A stretch of DNA of 64,000 nt. Source: Silvibacterium dinghuense (lineage in GTDB: Bacteria > Acidobacteriota > Terriglobia > Terriglobales > Acidobacteriaceae). Shown piece by piece: positions 49,901 to 57,276 of this stretch (positions are counted from its first letter, which is position 1; every line of letters begins with the position of its first letter). Location: the NCBI RefSeq assembly GCF_004123295.1, contig NZ_SDMK01000003.1:372001-436000 (forward strand). Direction: 5' to 3'. Made by a program: the position numbers and the translations under genes. The notes under the pieces are model-generated. The model saw nothing but the letters and a program-made list of their open reading frames with translations, was not told the origin of the DNA and searched no databases.

Positions 49901-50407
49901 TTCGGAGTGATTGATGATGGTCGAGGAGTCGCTGGTTTCGGTCTGGAGCTGCAACGCTGCACCCGTGACCGTGACTGTTTCCGTATGGCTGCCCGGCTGC
50001 AGCTTGACGTCCACGCGCTGACGCGAGTTGACGGTGACCGAGAAGGGCGAGGTCAGCGATTCGGCAAAGCCGTCCGCGCCGGCATCAACCTTGTATTCCC
50101 CGGCGTGCACGCTGGTGAACTCGTACTGGCCCTGGTTATCCGTATTCACGGTCACGATCGTGCCCGTGGCGGTGTTGATGAGCTCAACCTTGCTGTTGGC
50201 GATCGGCGCACCGCTCGAATCGCGAACAAAACCAAGGACCGATGAGGTTTCAAACTGCGCCTGCATCGGGAGCGTTGTGGCCAAACCCAACAGCAATAAC
50301 CCGCTCAGCAAACGGCCGCGGCCGCGCTTCACAGGAAAAAAAGAATTACAACTAATCCCTGTCAATTCATCTTCTCTTTTCTGCGCAGAGCTCTTCTTCG
50401 CCGTCAT
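46982..50407 (-). CDS. Oar-like TonB-dependent receptor
   Basis: 1141 residues. The N-terminus (MTAKKSSAQKRED) is unusually long before the hydrophobic signal RLLSGLLLLGLATTLPMQAQ. The carboxypeptidase-regulatory domain (VLGFVRDSSGAPIANSKVELINTATG), plug (NNFLLDGLDNNAYGTSNQG, SAEFGRASGAVINV) and barrel follow, ending in VAGKITF. ATG 50407 with upstream GGAGAAG is preferred over the frame start at 50488. It shares the plug motif NNFLLDG(M/L)DNNAYG with the first receptor. Substrate unknown, though the neighbouring genes suggest glycans. A terminator follows. Confidence 0.93.
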   Translation of the reverse strand: MTAKKSSAQKREDELTGISCNSFFPVKRGRGRLLSGLLLLGLATTLPMQAQFETSSVLGFVRDSSGAPIANSKVELINTATGTIVTVNTDNQGQYEFTSVHAGEYKVDAGADGFAESLTSPFSVTVNSRQRVDVKLQPGSHTETVTVTGAALQLQTETSDSSTIINHSEVENLPLNGRAYGDLATLVPGVHTNILENQTVTSRDASFNVNGQRSEFNNFLLDGLDNNAYGTSNQGFSNQAIPPSPDAIDQFQVQTNNYSAEFGRASGAVINVSIKSGTNALHGSVWEYNRNTDMNAEGPFVAKSKPTLIRNQFGGAVGGPILKDKLFFFADYEGNRQSQGSYATATIPTTAQLQGIFKDSSGNAIPLRNPVTGTVYTDGVVPTSDWTPLAKLVFAALPQPNANTTLNYATTNYVGTPVATLTDNKGDGRLDYYMSPKTNIFGRYSKHKGDIVDASSIPGDAGGGGNGTIHAYNQQIAAGVTHSFTQNQIVDARIGFTWTQGGKTPYLAGEESLNTEAGIPGLPTDTSVIRKLSSEAVQGFTAWGAQTSNPQFQNPFVIDPKINYTWLKGRHSMKFGWEFLSLNTEIDDFNPVYGYEDFNGAFSQNGGGTSSSADAQAAYLTDFLTGARATYQLNNHVVINQHQRMHFFYAQDDFKFTPKLTINAGLRYELATPAYVSGNHLANFDPTNNTLVQAKSGSLYDRALVNMPKLDFAPNFGFAYQVAPTTVIRAAYGLSFDQFNREGGENLLAYNGPYIVNSSITQVAPYAYSGTKEALCSGENYSGCFRTVAQGYPTDFVSSSNFSTLLAETRFIPKNISTGYVQSWHADVQQQVGKNDTFTLSYVGSHGVHLWVLADWNQAAINAPGGTLNLQSRRPISTFTGIEVSLPEGFLRYNSLQAKWEHRTSYGLYLLNAFTWGHAIDNASGHLDTPNGDNSRIVLGNPQYNVGQSAYNQPINDTLTLVYDLPYGKNRQWGGGANRWVQMALGDWQITATNMATSGAPVNLTYSDSASQDISDILVYHPYVTGNPKNKKSAWVKTSTSLNGYLNSSAVAVPTSQQSPLGNSGRNSIRDQEFNQLNLGLHKSFRLWNDTTKFDIRGEAFNALNHVNYQAPDYNRSDSTFGQISSAFPARQLQVAGKITF

Positions 50408-50801
50408 AGCTACGGCTTCTCCGTGCAACTTCAAATCTGAGGAATGAGGAGGTTCCCTCCGCGCGATGCTCAAGAAGCGGAGGCACAAATTACGGTTGGC
50501 GCCCGGGAGCCTGGCACAGGCTGTCCAACATGATTCAACTTAACCGCTAACGATGAATGCAGGATTACAAAATAGACAATACCCGGAAACGGCGAAAATC
50601 CTACCACACGGCGATCAGAGCAGACCAGCCTGGGCAGGCCAGCGATCCAGCCAGTCCGCATCGTTTGCTGAATCGCTATGTGGGCATGACGCGATATTCA
50701 TCTGCTTCCGGCAGAATCGTCTTGGCATTACCTGCAATATCACGCATAATCAATTCAACTTTTCAACAACAAGTTGTACAAGCCCTCAGAGGCCAGGCCC
50801 A
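50408..50801. promoter_or_regulatory. Upstream region of the second TonB-dependent receptor
   Basis: This 394-nt stretch has no supported gene. It carries GCTAACGATGAA near 50546-50557, sharing the core TAACGAT with the LacI-linked sites of the fucosidase promoter. That match is short and may be chance. The rest shows no structure I trust. Confidence 0.3.
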
Positions 50802-50969
50802 ATGATTTGCTCTTCTTGCGGAGTTGCCTTGGTCCGACGTCGTACTGTCGGATTTTTCGAACAATGCTTGCGTCTTGTGCACATTTACCCTTGGAAGTGT
50901 CCGGTTTGCGAAAAGCGGCAGTATCACCGCACGCGAGTCGCTGACCCCAATGAAGATTCCGACCGGTAA
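50802..50969 (+). CDS. Small zinc-ribbon protein
   Basis: 55 residues beginning MICSSCGVALVRRRTVGFFE and ending with WKCPVCEKRQYHRTRV. Two CxxC pairs separated by about 30 residues suggest a zinc-ribbon fold. ATG 50802 is preceded by GAGG. The longer frame back to 50553 does not show further homology. The small size and zinc knuckles are the only evidence; no function is suggested. Confidence 0.6.
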   Translation: MICSSCGVALVRRRTVGFFEQCLRLVHIYPWKCPVCEKRQYHRTRVADPNEDSDR

Positions 50970-51299
50970 AGGCACACGCACTTAACCCCTGTATTACCCC
51001 CTGGTGCACTCACGCTCGCGCGTGCATCGGGTTCCAGCTCTTCGCTGGGACTCAGCAAAAATTGGAAGCCCTTCCCCTCAAACACTCTGTATCAGAAAGC
51101 CTGAAGTCGCTGTGACATATGCCGGTGATTGGCTCCTCTTTCATAGGTGCCGCATCTTTTCTCGCCACATCAGGACTGCGCCGAAATCATGTCTTATCGC
51201 AAGTTTCCTTCTTATCCGCGCACAGGCATGCGAACGCCTGTGCGCGGATAAGGATATGGAGACACATTCCCCTCTGCCGGAACTACGGCCATCCATCTG
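50970..51299. other. Non-coding stretch with a strong hairpin
   Basis: 330 nt without a supported gene. The notable structure is a perfect 17-bp stem, CTTATCCGCGCACAGGC (51211-51227) and GCCTGTGCGCGGATAAG (51236-51252), loop ATGCGAAC. It has no U-tract on either strand. Nothing else is recognised. Confidence 0.55.
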
Positions 51300-53096
51300 T
51301 CAGGCCAGAGACACCTTCAGCGCCGCTGCATAGTCCACAGACGGTGCATAGCCTTTGGGAAGCGCGATGCTCAGCCCCTGCGAAGACTGGTTCCATTTCA
51401 CCGGCTGACTGGTACCGATGAGCTCGACGTGTGCGATCTTTCCAGGATTGGAGGAGGAGGCGGTGCCAAGTGACCGGATCACCACCGGCTCCGCCGTCCA
51501 GCCCAGCATCATGGCATAGATCACAGTATTTGCCTTGTTCCTCGTAAAGCGGATGTCCTTTACGCCGAGCGCCGCGATGCTCTTCCCATGAAAAGCTCCG
51601 CTCTCGATGACATTCGGCCCTTCTCCATACACCTTCCAGGGGCGCGTTTCGTAGATGGCCTCGCCATTGACTTCCATCCACTTCGTAATACCGTCGAGCA
51701 CCGCAATTTCCTTGCTGTCGATGGTGCCATCCGGCCGGCCGGGAATATTCAGGATGAAGGTGCCATTCTTGCTGACCGTATCGATCATCCAGTGGATAGC
51801 ATCGCGGGGCGGCAGATAGCCGCCATATTCGCCTGGCTTTTCATAAAGGCTGCGGTTGTAGTGCCAGTCGCCGATGCAGGTCTCCGACTGCCAGGGGTAT
51901 TTCATGATCCCGCTGGTGAGACCGCGCTCGTAGTCCGCCACCAGTGCCTTGGCCAGGTTGTCAGGAATCTCCTTGCCGTTGAGCACGGCTTCCATCTTTC
52001 CCCGGGTTTTCAGATTGTGGTTGTAGAAATAAGCGGCGAGGTTCATCCCGCCCCAGCCCATGGGCAGGCGAGGATTATCGAAGTAAAGTAGGTCCGGATC
52101 GTGCTGATCGATGAGATCGACTGTCCGGTCGTAGAAGTTCTTCACAAAAGAGACATCGGGAAGCGCATCGAAGGGATGCTTCGCGCCGTACAACCGCTGC
52201 GAATCGAGTCCCTCCCACCACTGATCGCGGCCCTGCGCCTGCGTCATGGCTCCGTCATATGGAATGCCTGCATGCGGACCCGCAGTATCCGCGTTATGCG
52301 AGGTCTGGAACCACCACCAGTTGCGCGCCTGGTGCACGGTCACACCAAAGCGCAGGCCCTGCTTGCGCGCCGCCGCGGCCCACGTGCCGATGACATCCCT
52401 GTGCGGGCCGATGGACACCGCATTCCACGGCTGATGCTTCGAATTCCACGCGTCAAAGGAGTCGTGATGATTGGCCAGGGCGATGAAGAGCCGCGCGCCG
52501 GCCTTCTTTGCCCGCGTAATGAATTCATCCGGCTCCCAATTCAGTAACGTCCACTGCGCGCACAGATCTTTGTAACCGAAGCGCGACTGCGGACCGTAAT
52601 GCTCCAGGTGGAACTTGTAGACGTCGTCCTTCTCCTCGTACATCCTGCGGCCATACCAGTCGCCGTCTTCCGGCACGCACTGCGGGCTCCAGTGCGCCCA
52701 GATGCCGAACTTCGCATCCTGATACCACTCCGGAGCCTCGTATGCGAGCAGCGAATCCCAATTTCCCTGGAAGGGCCCGGTGCCGCCGAGTCCGGGAATC
52801 GGAGAATCCATCGGAACACCGTCCCATGAACCACCGGGAATCGGCAGCACCGGAGGCTCTCCCCACTCCGTCGGCTTCCAGGAGGCCTCGTCAAGCTGCG
52901 TCTTTACGATCTTTCCGTCCCTCAGCGCATAAAAGATTCTGTCTTTCGCGGGCGTCGCACAATAGGCAGCGTAATCCTCACGATACTGGTGAAATCCCGG
53001 AGGCAGAGCTGCGGCGGTGGGTGTCTGTCCCAGTGACGGGATTGCGCGGGCAGCAGCCGCAGCGGCGGCCAGCTTACAAAAGTCTCTGCGTAACAT
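51300..53096 (-). CDS. GH29 alpha-L-fucosidase, Tat-like signal
   Basis: 598 residues. The N-terminus LRRDFCKLAAAAAAARAIPS is a Tat-like signal. GH29 motifs: WYQDAKFGIWAHWSPQCVPE (about 120-140), LANHHDSFDAWNSK (about 205-220) and the nucleophile region DPDLLYFDNPRLP. The C-terminal ~130 residues are a beta-sandwich. The family removes alpha-L-fucose from glycan ends. A HHDGF is more common at the active site, and here it reads HHDSF. It is divergent from the lacI gene, with the shared 14-nt motif 136 nt upstream. SD-like GGGGAG precedes ATG 53096. Confidence 0.9.
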   Translation of the reverse strand: MLRRDFCKLAAAAAAARAIPSLGQTPTAAALPPGFHQYREDYAAYCATPAKDRIFYALRDGKIVKTQLDEASWKPTEWGEPPVLPIPGGSWDGVPMDSPIPGLGGTGPFQGNWDSLLAYEAPEWYQDAKFGIWAHWSPQCVPEDGDWYGRRMYEEKDDVYKFHLEHYGPQSRFGYKDLCAQWTLLNWEPDEFITRAKKAGARLFIALANHHDSFDAWNSKHQPWNAVSIGPHRDVIGTWAAAARKQGLRFGVTVHQARNWWWFQTSHNADTAGPHAGIPYDGAMTQAQGRDQWWEGLDSQRLYGAKHPFDALPDVSFVKNFYDRTVDLIDQHDPDLLYFDNPRLPMGWGGMNLAAYFYNHNLKTRGKMEAVLNGKEIPDNLAKALVADYERGLTSGIMKYPWQSETCIGDWHYNRSLYEKPGEYGGYLPPRDAIHWMIDTVSKNGTFILNIPGRPDGTIDSKEIAVLDGITKWMEVNGEAIYETRPWKVYGEGPNVIESGAFHGKSIAALGVKDIRFTRNKANTVIYAMMLGWTAEPVVIRSLGTASSSNPGKIAHVELIGTSQPVKWNQSSQGLSIALPKGYAPSVDYAAALKVSLA

Positions 53097-53232
53097 CCGG
53101 TGATCTCCCCTTTACGATTGGCATGGCTTCAGCGACAGAGTTCTATCACTCCTACCGCGCATGCGGCATTCGGCCTGCCTGGAATCGTCCTTCTTCTCCG
53201 CGAAATATAGGCTGGCTCCTCTCAGCTGTCAA

Positions 53233-53246
53233 CGATACAGTTAACG
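53233..53246. promoter_or_regulatory. LacI operator candidate, copy 1
   Basis: CGATACAGTTAACG, identical to 54453-54466, lies between the divergent fucosidase and lacI genes. It is flanked by TCAACGAT and TTAACGAT, two CG-centred half-sites of the LacI-family type. Fifty nt before lacI and 136 nt before the fucosidase. Confidence 0.65.
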
Positions 53247-53296
53247 ATTTCTATTCCAGGCAGAAAAGAACAGAACGATTGCTCTATATTCCACCT

Positions 53297-54367
53297 ATGG
53301 CCGTTCGCATGAAGGACATCGCCCGGGATCTCGGGCTCTCTGTCGTCACTGTCTCCAAGGTGCTGCGCGATCATCCCGATATCGCCGAAGAGACCAAAGA
53401 GCGCGTGATGAAACGCGTGCGCGAACTGGACTATCAACCGAACGTTCTTGCGCGAAGCCTGGTCACAGGCCGCAGCTATCTCATCGGACTTATCGTGCCG
53501 GACCTGCTACATCCGTTCTTCGCCGAAATTGCGAAGGCGCTTTCCAGCGCAGTCAGGGCACAGGGCTACTCCATCATCCTCTCGTCTTCGGAAGAGGACC
53601 CGTCGCTCGAAGCGCGTGAGATCCAACAATTACTCGCGCGTCGACTCGATGCGCTGGTCATCGCCTCGGCCGCGGAGAATGCCACTTCCTTCGAACGCCT
53701 GGAGCGCGCGGAGCAGCCCTATCTCCTCATCGATCGCGAATTTCCCGAGCTGGCTGCAAACTTTGTCGGCATCGACGATATAGCGGCCGGCCGTCTTGCC
53801 ACGGAGCACCTCATCCAGCAGGGCTGCCGCAACATTGCCCATATCTGCGGCGGAAATCACAGCACCGGCGTGCGCCGCTACGAGGGTTACCGGCAGGCGC
53901 TGCGCGCAGCCCGACTTCCCTTCTCCGAATCGCTTGTCACCGGACACATCCACGTCGATACCGAAAGTATCCGGCACGGCGCGGAGGCTGCTCGCTATCT
54001 GCTTGCACAGCGGACTCGGCCAGACGGCATCTTCTGCTTCAACGATCCGCTCGCGATCGGCGCGATGAATGCGATTCTCGATGCCGGCCTTCGCATCCCC
54101 GAGGATATCGCGCTGATCGGCTGCGGTAATCTGCACTACGACGCCTCGCTACGCGTTCCTCTCTCGAGCATCGATCAACGCAGCACGATGATCGGCGAGC
54201 GCGCTGCCGCCATCCTGCTGAATATGTTCAGCTCAAAAAAGAGGCCGCAGCCGGTGAGCGTGATCCTCAACCCTGAGCTGGTGGTTCGCGCCTCATCGCT
54301 TCGCAAACCAGCCCGGCAGAGCGGGACACGAGCTTCCGCACCGTGCAAATCCTCCCGCAGGCACTGA
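53297..54367 (+). CDS. LacI-family transcriptional regulator
   Basis: 356 residues. N-terminal helix-turn-helix and hinge helix: MKDIARDLGLSVVTVSKVLRDHP (5-27) and YQPNVLARSLVTGRS. The periplasmic-binding-protein-like effector domain follows (GLIVPDLLHPFFAEIAKALSS, PDGIFCFNDPLAIGAMNAI). It probably responds to a fucose- or related sugar-derived inducer; specificity is inference from its neighbours. The frame opens at 52742 but the LacI HTH begins here, so ATG 53297 is used. It autoregulates if the adjacent 14-nt motif is its operator. Confidence 0.93.
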   Translation: MAVRMKDIARDLGLSVVTVSKVLRDHPDIAEETKERVMKRVRELDYQPNVLARSLVTGRSYLIGLIVPDLLHPFFAEIAKALSSAVRAQGYSIILSSSEEDPSLEAREIQQLLARRLDALVIASAAENATSFERLERAEQPYLLIDREFPELAANFVGIDDIAAGRLATEHLIQQGCRNIAHICGGNHSTGVRRYEGYRQALRAARLPFSESLVTGHIHVDTESIRHGAEAARYLLAQRTRPDGIFCFNDPLAIGAMNAILDAGLRIPEDIALIGCGNLHYDASLRVPLSSIDQRSTMIGERAAAILLNMFSSKKRPQPVSVILNPELVVRASSLRKPARQSGTRASAPCKSSRRH

Positions 54368-54452
54368 CGATCCAGCTGTTTCCTGCATGCGCTTTCTTAC
54401 AGGCTTCTGTCGGACCGCACAATCGCCGTTCCAACAAACCTTCCTATATTTC

Positions 54453-54466
54453 CGATACAGTTAACG
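54453..54466. promoter_or_regulatory. LacI operator candidate, copy 2
   Basis: CGATACAGTTAACG exactly repeats the motif of the fucosidase/lacI region. It lies 85 nt after the lacI stop and 148 nt before the zinc dehydrogenase ATG, so the dehydrogenase has its own regulated promoter. Confidence 0.65.
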
Positions 54467-54614
54467 TATACTGAGCCGGTTTCCTGACATTTCCCAAAAT
54501 AAACAGCCCATCCCGGGTTCTCAGAAGGAGCGTCGTGCATCCGAACTCAAGCAGGTATAGGAACCGCAGCGCAGGCAGCATCGATTTCCACTTCTCCTTT
54601 GCAGGGAATCACGC

Positions 54615-55631
54615 ATGAAAGCCCTGGTCATGCACGGCCCCGGCATCGTAACCATCGAGGATGTGCCGGAACCGGTGCGCAAGCCAGGCGAAGCATTGCT
54701 GCGCGTGCGCCGCGTCGGGCTCTGCGGCACAGACCTCAGCTCCTATCGCGGACGCAATCCGCTCGTGAGTTATCCCCGTATCCCGGGGCACGAGATTGCC
54801 GCAACCATTGTCGAGCTGCCTGAGGAGGCGCACGGCCTGCGGACAGGAATGGATGTCACGCTCTCGCCTTATACCTGCTGCAACGACTGTGCCTCCTGCC
54901 GCAACCAGCGCCCGAATGCCTGCCAGTGCAACCAGACCATGGGCGTGCAGCGCGATGGCGCGCTTGCCGAATACATCCGCGTTCCAGTGGAGAAGCTCTA
55001 CACGGCACAACTGGGTCTGACGGAACTCTGTCTTGTCGAACCGCTCACCGTCGGCTTCCACGCGGTAGCCCGGGCGCAGGTGACCCCGCAGGATGTAGCC
55101 GTCATCTTCGGCTGTGGGGGCGTGGGCCTGGGCGCGGTCGCAGCCTCGGCCTTCCGCAATGCGATCACCGTAGCCATCGATGTCGATGACGACAAGCTGG
55201 AGATTGCCCGTCGCGCCGGCGCGACGCACACCATTCATTCCCGGCGCCAGGAGATTGCGCCGATCCTCGCCGAACTCACCGGGGGCAACGGACCCGACGT
55301 CATCATCGAAGCCGTCGGCATGGCGCAAACCTTTCGCTCCGCCGTCGAGCTCGTCTCCTTCACCGGCCGCGTCGTTTATATCGGGTATGCCAAGGAAGAG
55401 GTCTCTTACGAAACCAAATCCTTCGTTCAGAAAGAGCTCGATATCCGCGGCTCACGCAATGCCCTGCCCGAAGACTTCCGCCAGGTGATCCGCATGCTCG
55501 AGCGCGGTCACTTCCCCGTGGACGCCACCGTAAGCCGGATTGCGCCACTTGAAGAGGCACCTGCCCTGCTCAAAGCATGGGATGCAAACCCGGCAGCGTT
55601 CACCAAGATCATGCTCACGCTCGACACCTAA
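54615..55631 (+). CDS. Zinc-dependent sugar/polyol alcohol dehydrogenase
   Basis: 338 residues of the zinc MDR type. Catalytic zinc ligands are visible: Cys in RVGLCGTDL (about 37), the GHE pair in PGHEIAATI and a downstream Glu. The structural zinc cluster is CCNDCASCRNQRPNAC (about 93-108). The Rossmann motif FGCGGVGLGAVAA is at about 166-178. It is in the threonine/sorbitol/galactitol dehydrogenase group and, beside a fucosidase and a LacI regulator, may oxidise a fucose-derived sugar or polyol. The substrate is not proven. It starts 247 nt after lacI with its own operator copy. Confidence 0.9.
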   Translation: MKALVMHGPGIVTIEDVPEPVRKPGEALLRVRRVGLCGTDLSSYRGRNPLVSYPRIPGHEIAATIVELPEEAHGLRTGMDVTLSPYTCCNDCASCRNQRPNACQCNQTMGVQRDGALAEYIRVPVEKLYTAQLGLTELCLVEPLTVGFHAVARAQVTPQDVAVIFGCGGVGLGAVAASAFRNAITVAIDVDDDKLEIARRAGATHTIHSRRQEIAPILAELTGGNGPDVIIEAVGMAQTFRSAVELVSFTGRVVYIGYAKEEVSYETKSFVQKELDIRGSRNALPEDFRQVIRMLERGHFPVDATVSRIAPLEEAPALLKAWDANPAAFTKIMLTLDT

Positions 55632-55648
55632 GAAGCTGCGGCGTACTG

Positions 55649-56974
55649 CTAAGTTTTTGTTCGATAGGCGACAATGGACCAGGTCGGGACGCTGCCGCCG
55701 AGGTTACGGCCGACGAGCAGCAGCTCGAAGTGAGGAATGGAGCCGTCCGGCTTGGCGATGGATTGCAGGAACTGGTCGAGCGTCCGGGCATTCAACAGAA
55801 AATCTGCGGCAAGCTGGGTTCCGGCGCTGGTGGTGCCGGATACGAGAAGCGTGTCACCCTGGTGGTCGAGGCTCGGCTGGAAGGCGATCAGTCCATAGGC
55901 TGAGCTCTGCGGCCCATCCGGGCCCTCGGCATAGGTAGCCGACTCTCCAGAGTGCGGTGCCTTGTTGACCACGGTGTTCTGCCGGGTCGACCAGTTATAG
56001 TCCACTGCGAAGTTCATGCCCGGAGCAAAGAGCTCCACCCAGGGATTGGCGCGCTCTCCTCCGATGAGGATAAGGTTGTCTTCCTTGGCGTCGCTCATGC
56101 TGAGCTCGCGCGCATAGCGGACCTGCACCCGGCTCCGCGAGAGTTCGGGCACGGTCATGAGGCGCGCGACCAGGTTGAGATCGGCCATGCTGGTGTACTG
56201 CGAACTCTCGAGATCGCCAGGGTGAATGGCCGCAGTCGAGCGGAGAAGATCGAGCGAACGCAGATCGTCGTGATTGAGGTAGTGAGCCAGGTTCACCGGC
56301 TTCTCTGTCAGCTCTTCAATGAGAATCAGCGTGCTGTCGGCGGGGACAATCACTGCCCGACGCGAAGGATCGAAGAGCCGGCTCCAGAATCGTGTCTCGA
56401 GGTCCTGCGGCTGCGCATGCGGACGCAGAATGCGCGTCAGAGAGATGGCAGCCCCGATGAACACCAGCAAAGCGATGACCCCCAAAATCCACCGGCCGGA
56501 CTTTCGGGAGCGAACCTCTTCCGTCGCAGAAGAAACCGGCGGAGGGATGTGGATGGGCGGCTCAAAGGATGGCGGCGGTTCGATGCGGGAAGTCACAGGA
56601 GGAGGCACAGCCGCGGCGACGGGCTCGGGCTCGACGTTGGCCTCAAAAAAGGGCACATAACTGCCCTTGGGAATTTCGATCCGCATCGCGGCCGTGCGGC
56701 CGGCTGAACGGAAATATTCTTCGAGACGCTGCCGCAGCAGCCGTGCCTGGGAACGCACGATGCTGTCATCGCCGGGGTTATAACCGGGGGCGCGGCCAAA
56801 GACGTGAATACCGATCAGCTGCTCATTGATCTCCAGCCTGCGCCCGGAGAGCTCAAGCTCACAGATAAAGAGCAAAAAGGCGCGCAGCCTCGGCGATCGC
56901 TCGAAGGCCGGCGAATTGACGACTTCGAGCGTGAGCTGCCACCGCGGATCGGACTCCGGAACTGCGGCGTTCAT
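55649..56974 (-). CDS. Winged-helix-like protein with single transmembrane anchor
   Basis: 441 residues. The N-terminal ~110 residues have SPRLRAFLLFICELELSGRRLEINEQLIGIHVFGRAPGYNPGDDSIVRSQARLLRQRLEEYF and a RIEIPKGSYVPFF strand, a winged-helix-like domain I recognise from acidobacterial cyclase- and TolB-like proteins. A Pro-rich linker (about 115-155), one membrane helix (about 163-181) and a ~250-residue extracytoplasmic region of unknown fold follow. The frame is convergent with the dehydrogenase (17 nt gap). Whether it is a membrane-bound transcription factor is inference. Confidence 0.8.
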   Translation of the reverse strand: MNAAVPESDPRWQLTLEVVNSPAFERSPRLRAFLLFICELELSGRRLEINEQLIGIHVFGRAPGYNPGDDSIVRSQARLLRQRLEEYFRSAGRTAAMRIEIPKGSYVPFFEANVEPEPVAAAVPPPVTSRIEPPPSFEPPIHIPPPVSSATEEVRSRKSGRWILGVIALLVFIGAAISLTRILRPHAQPQDLETRFWSRLFDPSRRAVIVPADSTLILIEELTEKPVNLAHYLNHDDLRSLDLLRSTAAIHPGDLESSQYTSMADLNLVARLMTVPELSRSRVQVRYARELSMSDAKEDNLILIGGERANPWVELFAPGMNFAVDYNWSTRQNTVVNKAPHSGESATYAEGPDGPQSSAYGLIAFQPSLDHQGDTLLVSGTTSAGTQLAADFLLNARTLDQFLQSIAKPDGSIPHFELLLVGRNLGGSVPTWSIVAYRTKT

Positions 56975-57276
56975 CTCGCTCCGTTGAGGCAGGAGTCTAC
57001 GCGGTCAGATCGATGACCGGCGGCCTCGATTGCCTTCCACTGCACGGGACAAGGGATCATTGTTCTCCACGCTAGCAGCGCACGGGGCGATGAGCAAGTG
57101 GCTCGGGAAGAGGTGTTTCACTGTGAAATGCACACCGGAAGAGGTAGACAGGACGCAGCTCCATGCGTATCACAGTGAAAACACCTTACCGCGCATATGC
57201 CGCGATGCGAATCTGCACATGAGCCGGCTCAGCTCGACCGGCCTGAAGACGAATCCCCGCTGACTGGTGAAGCTAC
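56975..57276. promoter_or_regulatory. Divergent promoter region with two palindromes
   Basis: 302 nt between the winged-helix membrane gene and the glycosidase gene. It contains TTTCACTGTGAAA at 57116-57128, a perfect 13-nt palindrome, and TATCACAGTGAAA at 57168-57180, one mismatch from it. A near match recurs upstream of the NagX-like gene at 61007-61019. Confidence 0.7.

Noticed and set aside
47861-50245. Plus-strand frame of about 794 codons opposite the second receptor.
   Set aside because: Antisense to a clearly coding gene; biased composition and no domain signature.
50553-50969. 138-codon plus-strand frame containing the zinc-ribbon protein.
   Set aside because: Only the last 55 codons have the CxxC pairs and a good start; the upstream part has no homology or signal.
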